Assembly: GCA_002491065.1 (NCBI GenBank)
Contig: DKVF01000051.1
Coordinates: 3,451-67,450 of the forward strand
Source: Peptococcaceae bacterium UBA7185
GTDB lineage: Bacteria > Bacillota > Peptococcia > Peptococcales > Peptococcaceae
Length of the DNA stretch: 64,000 nucleotides
Direction: 5' to 3'
The notes beneath the pieces were generated by a model. That model was not told the DNA's origin and searched no databases. It was given only the letters and a program-made list of their open reading frames with translations. Positions 56,893 to 64,000 of the stretch are shown in pieces (within the stretch, counting starts at the first letter, position 1; each line of letters begins with the position of its first letter). A program made the translations under genes and the position numbers.

Positions 56893-57666
56893 ATGTGTGA
56901 TACGATAAAACCGCTGACAGATGTGATGGAGACGTTGTTGGGTGAAAATGGCTGCCCCTGGGATAAGGAGCAAACTCATCAGTCTTTGCGCAAGAATCTG
57001 TTGGAAGAAACCTATGAAGTGATAGAAGCCATTGACTGTGATGATATGACGCATTTGAAAGAAGAGTTGGGCGATGTGCTGCTGCAGGTGGTTTTTCATG
57101 CGGCGTTGGCGGAACGGGAAGGTGCGTTCAATCTCCATGATGTGGTGGAGGCCATTACAGAAAAAATGATTCGTCGTCATCCTCATATTTTTGCCGATGT
57201 GCAGGCAGAGAATGCGGAAGCGGTGTTGGCCAACTGGGAGGAAATCAAGAAAAAGGAGAAAGCGGGGCAGCCTGAAGCGAAAAGTATTATGAGCCAGCTT
57301 CCGCCTGTGCTGCCGGCTTTGATGAAAGCAGAGAAGGTGCAGCAGAAAGCCCATCGGGTTGGGTTTGAGTGGGAGAACCTTACCGGGAGCAAAGAAAAAA
57401 TTGCGGAGAGTTTGGCAGAATTTGCCGAAACGGGAGATATGGAACAAATCATAGGCGATCTCTTGTTTTCCGTGGTAAATTTAGCCCGTTTGACAAAGGT
57501 TGACCCGGAGCAGGCATTAAATCGCTCCGTACAACAATTTATAAAGCAATTTCAGGTCATGGAAGAAAAAATAATGCTAGACAAAAGAGACTTTGGCAAG
57601 TATACTGTAGAAGAATTGACTTTATTGTGGAATCATAGTAAAGCCGCAGCGGAAAAAAACGAATAA
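56893..57666 (+). CDS. mazG: nucleoside triphosphate pyrophosphohydrolase MazG
   Basis: A 257-residue enzyme hydrolysing NTPs to NMP and pyrophosphate. It has two MazG domains: the first with the metal-binding EETYEVIEAID...EELGDVLLQVVFHA, the second, more divergent, around KIAESLAEFAETGDMEQIIGDLLFSVVN. The N-terminal methylase domain of B. subtilis YabN is missing. It starts two bases after the flippase gene. Confidence 0.95.
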   Translation: MCDTIKPLTDVMETLLGENGCPWDKEQTHQSLRKNLLEETYEVIEAIDCDDMTHLKEELGDVLLQVVFHAALAEREGAFNLHDVVEAITEKMIRRHPHIFADVQAENAEAVLANWEEIKKKEKAGQPEAKSIMSQLPPVLPALMKAEKVQQKAHRVGFEWENLTGSKEKIAESLAEFAETGDMEQIIGDLLFSVVNLARLTKVDPEQALNRSVQQFIKQFQVMEEKIMLDKRDFGKYTVEELTLLWNHSKAAAEKNE

Positions 57667-57795
57667 AAAAGTGCTTTTTCAAAAGTTTTCTACATTGGGG
57701 GCTTTTGTTTCTGCGAAAAGTATGGTAAGATGTCTTTAGCAGATTTGCTCGCAATGTTTAATAAAATTTTATAAAGAGTTTTAGGAGGGATTTCA

Positions 57796-58077
57796 GTGAA
57801 TAAAACTGAATTAGTGGCTAGTGTTGCAGAAAAAGCCGGACTGACAAAAAAAGATTCTGAAAAGGCGGTAAACGCAGTGCTCGAAGCTGTAACAGAAAGT
57901 CTGCAGCAGGGTGACAAAGTACAGCTGGTTGGTTTTGGTACATTTGAAGTGAGAGAACGGAAAGCTCGTAAAGCTAAAAACCCACAGACAAAAGAAGACA
58001 TTACCATTCCAGAAACCAAAGTACCTGCTTTCAAAGCGGGCAAAGGCTTAAAGGAAGTTGTAGCAAAGAAAAACTAA
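57796..58077 (+). CDS. hup: DNA-binding protein HU
   Basis: A 93-residue histone-like protein starting at GTG with TAGGAGGGATTTCA before it. [20 protein letters not shown] and [24 protein letters not shown] are standard HU; the DNA-inserting Pro is in the NPQT position. It compacts and bends DNA as a dimer. Its position between mazG and rqcP is common in Clostridia. Confidence 0.98.
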   Translation: MNKTELVASVAEKAGLTKKDSEKAVNAVLEAVTESLQQGDKVQLVGFGTFEVRERKARKAKNPQTKEDITIPETKVPAFKAGKGLKEVVAKKN

Positions 58078-58100
58078 TTGCAGCTGATGGAATGAAAGGG

Positions 58101-58139
58101 GCTATCGCATGAATCGAAGGAATCTGCGATAGCTTTTTT
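58101..58139 (+). terminator. terminator after hup
   Basis: GCTATCGCA (58101-58109) pairs with TGCGATAGC (58125-58133), then six T. Leaky termination here would make HU transcripts exceed those of rqcP. Confidence 0.85.
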
Positions 58140-58192
58140 GATTGATTCTGTTTGTAAAATGGCTGCGATTTCAACAGAAGGGACGTGTGTGT

Positions 58193-58450
58193 ATGCGATT
58201 GGACAAATATTTGAAGGTATCCCGCATTATCAAGCGGCGTACTGTAGCAAAGGATGTATGTGACGGCGGCAAGGTTAAAATCAACGGCAAGGTGGCGAAA
58301 GCCGGTGCGGAGGTAAAGCCCGGCGATATTTTGGAGATTGGTTTTGGCGAGAAAAAGGTACGTGCAGAGATTGTGGATGTGCGGGATAATGTGCGGGCTG
58401 ACGATGCAAAAACGTTATATAAATTATTAGAAGGTCAGGAAATTGACTAA
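58193..58450 (+). CDS. rqcP: S4-domain ribosome quality-control factor RqcP (YabO)
   Basis: An 85-residue protein made of a single S4 RNA-binding domain: MRLDKYLKVSRIIKRRTVAKDVCDGG, then KINGKVAKAGAEVKPGD. RqcP acts with RqcH in adding alanine tails to stalled nascent chains on 50S subunits. AAGGGACG precedes the ATG at 58193; the in-frame codons upstream overlap the hup terminator. Confidence 0.92.
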   Translation: MRLDKYLKVSRIIKRRTVAKDVCDGGKVKINGKVAKAGAEVKPGDILEIGFGEKKVRAEIVDVRDNVRADDAKTLYKLLEGQEID

Positions 58451-58494
58451 AAGCGCCTCTTTTGTGGAATACTTTCTGCAAAGGAGGTTTTTTT

Positions 58495-59475
58495 ATGAAG
58501 CATTTGCGATGGCTCAGATGGGGAAGTGTTTTATTTTGTCTGATTTTTTTGTTGTTTGCAGTGACAGGGTGCAGTGGGAACAACGAAAAGGACAAAAAGC
58601 AGAGAGAGACGCCGCAGACCACAGCGCACCAGTGGCCCGGTGATGACAGCACTATTACCTTATATCAACACGAAACAGGAGAAACCGTAGAATTAACGCT
58701 GCGGGAATATTTATACGGCGTCGTGGCCGGTGAAATGGATGTGAACTGGCCCGTGGAGGCTTTGGCTGCGCAGGCGATTATGGCGCGGACCTTTACGCTG
58801 GAAAAGATGGAAGACGGCGGCGTAGCGGCCAGGGGAACGGATGCTTCCACGGACATAGAAGAATTTCAGGCCTACAATGCAGAAAAAATAAATGAGAATG
58901 TAAAACAGGCAGTGGACCAGACAGAAAATCTGGTAGCGACTTATCAAGGGGAATTGATTAAGGCATGGTTCTTCGCCGACGGCGGTGGACGCACTGCTGC
59001 GTCAGCAGCGGAGGGGCTTTCCTATGATAAGGAGGAAACGCCTTATGTGCACAGTGTGGAGGATCCGGGGCTTTCTCTGCCGGATAATCCCAATGGCAGT
59101 TGGGAAACCTACTTTTCTATGGCAGAAGTGTGTGATGCCATAGAAAAGGTAACAGGCACGCGAAGAGACCATTTTAGCAAGGTAACCATTGCCCAGCAAG
59201 GGGAATCAGGCAGAGTTATCCAGTATCAGTTCGATGATCTCAAGGTAGGCGCGGCAGCGCTGCGTTTGGCATTAGGCGGCGAAGTGATGAAGTCAAACTT
59301 GGTAGAATCCATCGCCATTCGGGAGGATCGGCTGGTGGTAAAAGGCAAAGGTTACGGCCATGGCGTAGGTATGAGCCAGTGGGGCGCCAGAGCAATGGCT
59401 GAGAATGGAAAAACTGCGGAGGAAATCGTCACCTATTTCTTTAACGATATTGAAATTGAAAAGGTGCAGACATGA
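58495..59475 (+). CDS. SpoIID/LytB-domain lipoprotein
   Basis: A 326-residue protein with a signal sequence and lipobox (FAVTGC, C26), then a SpoIID domain: LREYLYGVVAGEMDVNWPVEALAAQAIMARTF with the catalytic Glu, FFADGGGRTA, and the closing KGKGYGHGVGMSQWGARAMAENG. SpoIID is a lytic transglycosylase acting on stem-peptide-free glycan during engulfment. Here it sits after rqcP, where yabP and yabQ are usual, so a vegetative wall role is possible. AAGGAGG precedes the ATG. Confidence 0.9.
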   Translation: MKHLRWLRWGSVLFCLIFLLFAVTGCSGNNEKDKKQRETPQTTAHQWPGDDSTITLYQHETGETVELTLREYLYGVVAGEMDVNWPVEALAAQAIMARTFTLEKMEDGGVAARGTDASTDIEEFQAYNAEKINENVKQAVDQTENLVATYQGELIKAWFFADGGGRTAASAAEGLSYDKEETPYVHSVEDPGLSLPDNPNGSWETYFSMAEVCDAIEKVTGTRRDHFSKVTIAQQGESGRVIQYQFDDLKVGAAALRLALGGEVMKSNLVESIAIREDRLVVKGKGYGHGVGMSQWGARAMAENGKTAEEIVTYFFNDIEIEKVQT

Positions 59476-59546
59476 ATCAATTAGAGTTAGGAGTTTATCT
59501 TTATTGCAGGATGGTAAAGCCAAAATCGAAAAGTAGAAGGAAAACA

Positions 59547-59584
59547 AAAAACCTGCCCATGTTTTGAAATGGGCAGGCTTTTGT
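59547..59584. terminator. bidirectional terminator
   Basis: CCTGCCCAT (59552-59560) pairs with ATGGGCAGG (59569-59577), with T-rich ends on both strands, between convergent genes. Confidence 0.85.
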
Positions 59585-59602
59585 GCTATAAGAAAAGAAT
59601 AT

Positions 59603-61066
59603 CTAAGCTTGGTTTGGTCCATAGTAGCGGATGGTAGCAACTTTACGTTTGGTAAAAAATTCGACACAGTCGCTGATTTGCGCTTTGTACTGTCCGCCTA
59701 AAAGAGAGCCTTTGGTACCGCCAAAGGGCAGATAGGGCATGGCCGCCGGTACGCCGACATTGACGCCCAACATGCCAGAATTGGTGTGCCGCAGGAAATC
59801 CTGGGCAATGATGGCGGTCTCGGTAAAGATACAGCCGCCGTTGCCATATTCGGATTGGTTGATCAGGTCGATGCCCTCTTTGTAAGATTGGGCCTTGATC
59901 AGTGTGACCACTGGCCCGAAGATTTCTTCCTTTGCCACACGCATATCTTTTGTAACGCTTTCCAAAATAGTGGGCGCAACAAAGAAGCCATTTTTATTTT
60001 TTTCAGGAAGCTGAGGATTACGTCCATCCAGAAGCAACGTACAGCCTTCCTCCAAACCGATATCAATGTATTTGTGAATGCGTTCCACCGACTGGCGGGA
60101 GATGACAGGACCCATATATACCGATTCATCGCAGGCATCGCCTACCGCCACATGTTTGGCAACGTCAAGCATGATCTCTTTTACCTGATCATACACCGCT
60201 TCTTCCACCAGCACATTGGCTGCAGCCATACATCTCTGACCGGCAGCGCCGAAGCAGGCGTTTTTGAAGTTTTCGGCAAAGCCCTGCATGTTGGCATCTT
60301 TGGTGACAATCATGGTATTTTTGGCACCGGCCAGAACCATAGCTTTTTTGTTGGTCTTGGCGCAGCCTTCGGCTACAATCTGCCCTACCTTGGTGGAGCC
60401 CACAAAGGCCATAGCCTGAATGTCTTTGCTATTTAGCATATGCTCTACTACAGGACGGTCACCGTTGACCAGATTGAATACCCCTTTGGGCAAACCCATC
60501 TCGTCTAAAATTTCAGCGATGATTTGCATAAACATAGGGGACTGTTCGGAAGCTTTATAAACAAGCGTGTTTCCACAGCCCAAAGCAAAGGGTACGAACC
60601 AGCCAAACACCAATGACGGGAAATTAAAGGGAGAGAGCGCGCCTACCACACCGATAGGTTCCCGTACGATTTCGCCATCGATATGGGCATTGACAGCAAT
60701 CTTATCGCCGCGCAGCATCAAGGGCAGGCCACAGGCAGTTTCCGTCAGCTGAATACCGCGGTCCACTTCGGCGCGGGCATCTGCGATATGTTTTGCCTGG
60801 TCGGTGGAGATTAACTGTGCCAGTTCTTCCCGACGGTTCAACAGCGCATCGCGCAATTTGAACAAATAACCCATCCTCTGTTGTAAAGGAACATCCTTCC
60901 AGGTTTTGAAGGCTTCTGCCGCCGCCTGAATGGCTTCTTCTACACGTTCTGTTGTGGTAACCGGTACTTTGGCGATCACTTCTCCGGTAGAAGGGTTGAA
61001 CACATCAAGCAATTCTCCAGTTCCGGTGACCCACTGGCCATTAATGTAATCTTTTAAAATTTGCAT
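59603..61066 (-). CDS. mmsA: CoA-acylating methylmalonate-semialdehyde dehydrogenase
   Basis: A 487-residue enzyme of the MmsA/IolA branch of aldehyde dehydrogenases, which convert methylmalonate or malonate semialdehyde to propionyl- or acetyl-CoA. Branch features: ALSPFNFPSLVFGWFVPFALGCGNT, catalytic Cys in GAAGQRCMAA, and AGAKN where hydrolytic relatives have a catalytic Glu. AAGGAG lies before the ATG at 61066. It is divergent from a DeoR regulator with a shared promoter region. No other inositol or valine genes are present. Confidence 0.92.
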   Translation of the reverse strand: MQILKDYINGQWVTGTGELLDVFNPSTGEVIAKVPVTTTERVEEAIQAAAEAFKTWKDVPLQQRMGYLFKLRDALLNRREELAQLISTDQAKHIADARAEVDRGIQLTETACGLPLMLRGDKIAVNAHIDGEIVREPIGVVGALSPFNFPSLVFGWFVPFALGCGNTLVYKASEQSPMFMQIIAEILDEMGLPKGVFNLVNGDRPVVEHMLNSKDIQAMAFVGSTKVGQIVAEGCAKTNKKAMVLAGAKNTMIVTKDANMQGFAENFKNACFGAAGQRCMAAANVLVEEAVYDQVKEIMLDVAKHVAVGDACDESVYMGPVISRQSVERIHKYIDIGLEEGCTLLLDGRNPQLPEKNKNGFFVAPTILESVTKDMRVAKEEIFGPVVTLIKAQSYKEGIDLINQSEYGNGGCIFTETAIIAQDFLRHTNSGMLGVNVGVPAAMPYLPFGGTKGSLLGGQYKAQISDCVEFFTKRKVATIRYYGPNQA

Positions 61067-61159
61067 AAAAATCGTCTCCTTTTTTAAATATTTGTAAAAT
61101 ATCCATGGAATGTTGGATAGGATATCCAAAGAAAAATAAAAATTTCTAATATGATAACA

Positions 61160-61248
61160 TTTTGATTAATTTATGAGTAGATTTTAGCATATTTTGAGTA
61201 GGTTGTCAATCGATATTGGTTTACTTTTGATTAAATTTTAGATATAAT
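61160..61248. promoter_or_regulatory. divergent promoters and candidate DeoR operators
   Basis: Minus strand: TTGACA (61204-61209), TAAAAT (61181-61186), spacing 17, for the dehydrogenase. Plus strand: TTTACT (61220-61225), TATAAT (61243-61248), spacing 17, for the regulator. TTTTGATTAA is directly repeated at 61160-61169 and 61225-61234, and GAGTAG at 61175-61180 and 61196-61201; these are candidate operator sites. Confidence 0.65.
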
Positions 61249-61295
61249 GAAGGAAAATTTCACAGTAATGTTTGTTTCGAGAAAGGAGGGTGTTT

Positions 61296-62081
61296 ATGCG
61301 AGTAAAGCGTTTGGAAGCGGTAGAAGCCTACATTCGACAGGTCGGTTCGGTTTCTATACAGCAGCTTTGTCAGGAATTTAACGTTTCCATCAATACGATT
61401 CGACGTGATATAGACGCTTTGGTGCAGAAGGGACAGGTGAAAAAGGTATATGGCGGCGTTGTTGCTTTGGGCGCGACAGAAGGGGACGGTACGCCGGTCA
61501 CCAGAGAATTGATGGATTTTCAGGTGCGCAATCAGGAATGTCTGGAAGCAAAAAACAGGATTGGCTGCAAAGCGGCTGAGTTTGTCAATCATGGCGATAC
61601 AATCTTTCTGGATTCAGGCTCTACCACATTGCAGATGGTGCCTCATCTGGCAGAAAAGAAAAATCTGACAGTCGTAACCTATAGTCTGCCTGTATTGGCA
61701 GCATTGGCGCAATATCCGCAGATTCGCACGGTAGCGCTGCCAGGGGTAGTATTGGGGCGTACGGCGTCGGTAGTGGGCAGCAGCACCTGTCAGGCTTTAC
61801 GGCACTTTAATTGTGCGAAAGCTTTTATGGGCTGTACCGGATTATCGTTGACAAGGCAATTGACCAATGCAACCTTTGAAGAATTTGAGGTCAAACAAGT
61901 GGCGTTGGCCCAAAGTAAGGTACATTATTTACTGGCAGATCATGAAAAGTTTGAATATGCGGCTTTGATGACCTATGGGCAGATTGCTGATATGGATTAT
62001 TTAATTACCGACCAGGAGCCCGAAGCGGTTTATCGGGTTTATTTGCAGGAACACGATGTAACATTGGTTTTGGCGGAGTAG
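61296..62081 (+). CDS. DeoR family transcriptional regulator
   Basis: A 261-residue regulator. The N-terminal DeoR helix-turn-helix (VKRLEAVEAYIRQVGSVSIQQLCQEFNVSINTIRRDIDAL) is followed by a sugar-phosphate-binding domain with FLDSGSTTLQMVPHL and YLLADHEKF. Such proteins are released by phosphorylated sugars. AAAGGAGGGTG lies before the ATG at 61296. It likely controls itself and the divergent dehydrogenase, which would fit inositol-like catabolism; that link is inference. Confidence 0.93.
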   Translation: MRVKRLEAVEAYIRQVGSVSIQQLCQEFNVSINTIRRDIDALVQKGQVKKVYGGVVALGATEGDGTPVTRELMDFQVRNQECLEAKNRIGCKAAEFVNHGDTIFLDSGSTTLQMVPHLAEKKNLTVVTYSLPVLAALAQYPQIRTVALPGVVLGRTASVVGSSTCQALRHFNCAKAFMGCTGLSLTRQLTNATFEEFEVKQVALAQSKVHYLLADHEKFEYAALMTYGQIADMDYLITDQEPEAVYRVYLQEHDVTLVLAE

Positions 62082-62250
62082 GGCAGTCGTTCTAGTAGTC
62101 CTATTCCATTGCTCTGCTGATATTCTCAGTGTGCGTATTCCTGTGATGGCTTTGGAAAAGGATTGCTGCGGCTTTCCGAGCGGTTTTTGTTGTAGAATTT
62201 GTAAAATCGTTTATTGGGCGTCCGATGCAAATTCATTGTCAGAGATGTAG

Positions 62251-62290
62251 AAAAGTAGCGAGGTAGATAACACTATCTCGCTACTTTTTT
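62251..62290. terminator. bidirectional terminator
   Basis: AAAAGTAGCGAGGTAG (62251-62266) pairs with 62273-62288 with a single G-T pair, and T runs flank it. The bases 62082-62250 show nothing else. Confidence 0.9.
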
Positions 62291-62324
62291 TAATCATTTG
62301 TAACTTTTCTTTACCTTGAGAAAA

Positions 62325-63884
62325 TTAATTTTTATGAGTTTCCTGGTACAGTTCGTGTTCTACTAAATCAACCTCACAGTCGATGATTGGGCTGCAGTCT
62401 TCTACAGCTTCCAATTCAGCAGGGGTCAGGCGAGATTTATCTCCCAGGATCAGGTATCCTACCATGCCAGGAGAGGTTTCACGGAACCGTTTCATTGCAA
62501 CTGCATAGAACACGATACCCATCACAATCCAAACGCCCAGCGCACCCCAACAAGGTAAGCTCAGGAAAGCAGGCATACCGGGGATTACCTGCAAAGCGAT
62601 GACAACCAGTGAAACAATAGCGCCGGCAGCGGCCATAGCAGGAGAAATATCGTCATCGGATTTTGGACGCAGGCCTTTGGTCAATACCATGTAAGCGCCT
62701 GCACAGGTGAAGAAGTAACCAACACCGGTACCAACGGCAGCCATATCAACAACCCAGTTCAGCACTTCACGGCCAAAGAACGGAGCGATAGAGCAAACAC
62801 ACATCACGAAAATGATACCTTTGGAAGGTGTCTTGTGCACAGGATGGATGTAAGCAAAGAATTTGGGCATCATTCTGGCACGAGCCATACCAAACAACAG
62901 ACGGCTGGAGGACATATAGAAACCATTGATACCGGTCAGCATACCAGCTAATACAGCAATCACGACGAAGGCTAAGCCCAAACCGCCCAAAGCCTGCTTG
63001 ATCATAGCACCGGTTCTCCAGGATTCAGGATTACCGTTGGCGTCAGTCAGGTTTACCATATCCAGCCAAGGAATAACAGATGCAGTTACAACAGCCAGTG
63101 CAGCGTAAATCAAAGCACCTACGCCGATGGCGCTGAAGATTAACATTAAAGTTTTATTGGTAGGGAAGTTGAATTCCTCTGCGGCCTGCGGTATGCAGTC
63201 GAAACCTACATACAGGAACGGAGCCATGGCGACGATCAGGATGATACCTTTGAGCATAGGCACGCCGTTCTGGTTGGCAGCTGGCTGCAGGTTGGACAGA
63301 TTAAAATTGCCGGTCACTGCGGTACCCAGTACAATCAAGACAACGGCAGCACACAGCAGAGCGCACAAAAACAATTGCAGATTTCCGCCGGATTTTACAC
63401 CGCGATAGTTTACAAAGCCCAGCACCCACAACAGCGCCAGAGATACCGCAACTTCACCGGCATATACTGGCCATCCGGCGATGGTCCATAGGTAGCCGAC
63501 CTTCAACAAACCTGGCGTCAGAATACTGAACAATACAGGGACAGCTGTTGCATTCAGAGCAACGATGCCAAAGTAGCCGACAGAAAGCATCCAGCCGCAG
63601 ATATAAGATGCAGTGGGGCCAAAACCGACATAGGCATAAGCAAATTCACCGCCGGCAACAGGGAATTTAGCAATCATATAAGCGTAGCTGAAACCTACAA
63701 TCAGCATAAAGGCACCGCCCAACAAGAAACCAATTACCAACGGCAGAGGGCCGCCGGCTTTCATCATCCAGTTAGGAGACTGGATAAAAGCGCCCCACCC
63801 AATGATAGAGCCCAGGGCAACAGCCCAGATATTAGCAGGGTTCAAAGTTTTTTCAAGTTCAACACGTTCATGTTTCTCAGCCAT
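62325..63884 (-). CDS. APC family amino acid permease
   Basis: A 519-residue transporter with about twelve membrane segments. The first helix carries the APC sodium/substrate motif GSIIGWGAFIQSP, and FPVAGGEFAYAYVGFGPTASYICGW follows. The C-terminal 50 residues are polar and acidic (EAVEDCSPIIDCEVDLVEHEL). GGAGG precedes the ATG at 63884. The substrate is unknown. The region from 63885 to the window end is an AT-rich leader without a clear promoter pair. Confidence 0.92.
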   Translation of the reverse strand: MAEKHERVELEKTLNPANIWAVALGSIIGWGAFIQSPNWMMKAGGPLPLVIGFLLGGAFMLIVGFSYAYMIAKFPVAGGEFAYAYVGFGPTASYICGWMLSVGYFGIVALNATAVPVLFSILTPGLLKVGYLWTIAGWPVYAGEVAVSLALLWVLGFVNYRGVKSGGNLQLFLCALLCAAVVLIVLGTAVTGNFNLSNLQPAANQNGVPMLKGIILIVAMAPFLYVGFDCIPQAAEEFNFPTNKTLMLIFSAIGVGALIYAALAVVTASVIPWLDMVNLTDANGNPESWRTGAMIKQALGGLGLAFVVIAVLAGMLTGINGFYMSSSRLLFGMARARMMPKFFAYIHPVHKTPSKGIIFVMCVCSIAPFFGREVLNWVVDMAAVGTGVGYFFTCAGAYMVLTKGLRPKSDDDISPAMAAAGAIVSLVVIALQVIPGMPAFLSLPCWGALGVWIVMGIVFYAVAMKRFRETSPGMVGYLILGDKSRLTPAELEAVEDCSPIIDCEVDLVEHELYQETHKN

Positions 63885-64000
63885 AAAAATCGCCTCCAAA
63901 TACAGAAAAATAAATTTTCAAAATAAAACTGAAAATAAATATTACAGTTTAAACAATTAAAAATTAAGTATAAATAAACTATAATAAATATACAAAAATA

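Overview
The window reads as a chromosomal segment of a low-to-middle G+C Gram-positive anaerobe (Bacillota, most likely class Clostridia). Supporting evidence: a tRNA cluster, a CIRCE-controlled hrcA-led heat-shock operon, a riboflavin operon under an FMN riboswitch, a spoVB-mazG-HU-rqcP cluster ending in a SpoIID-like gene, strong AGGAGG ribosome binding sites, and many U-tract hairpin terminators. The group III chaperonin inside the heat-shock operon narrows this to lineages related to Carboxydothermus/Peptococcaceae-type Clostridia. The species cannot be named from the sequence alone.

Layout. 1-314: four tRNAs (His partial, Gln, Lys, Leu), then an unrecognised AT-rich gene. 1.6-5.1 kb: a GntR (YtrA-type) repressor with its ABC transporter. 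5.4-6.1 kb: an HD-domain hydrolase. 6.2-12.7 kb: hrcA, group III chaperonin, grpE, dnaK, dnaJ behind one CIRCE operator; this is the most notable locus. 13.1-18.2 kb: Na/phosphate symporter, exopolyphosphatase and polyphosphate kinase behind a candidate Pho box. 18.5-20.1 kb: a DUF1846 protein. 20.3-23.5 kb: a MacAB-like export system. 23.7-24.9 kb: an MFS transporter with a possible attenuator. 25.1-28.8 kb: FMN riboswitch and ribD-ribE-ribBA-ribH. 29-31 kb: sirtuin and DNA polymerase IV, divergent. 31-32.5 kb: an ECF sigma factor with a probable membrane anti-sigma factor. 33-33.9 kb: a gene-poor stretch rich in hairpins.

33.9-37.4 kb: a SUKH protein, a zinc phospholipase C family protein and an aldehyde dehydrogenase. 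37.5-40.3 kb: tatA, tatC, a PRC-barrel protein and a FeoA-like protein. 40.6-42.3 kb: a macrodomain protein and an HNH endonuclease. 42.4-43.2 kb: a graveyard with a broken partial copy of nadE and a transporter tail. 43.3-49.6 kb: an SDR oxidoreductase, nadE, ogt, a PAP2 phosphatase and an ABC exporter. 49.7-55 kb: IMP dehydrogenase and a TRAP-TAXI uptake system with its DUF1850 partner. 55.3-59.5 kb: spoVB-mazG-hup-rqcP-spoIID. 59.6-64 kb: a methylmalonate-semialdehyde-type dehydrogenase divergent from a DeoR regulator, then an amino acid permease.

Most genes are housekeeping or transport. No prophage, insertion sequence, CRISPR array or complete known defence island is visible. The points most worth follow-up are the archaeal-like chaperonin in a CIRCE/HrcA operon, the phosphate/polyphosphate unit with a lysine-rich kinase tail, the dinB-sirtuin divergent promoter, and the macrodomain-HNH pair beside decayed duplicate DNA.
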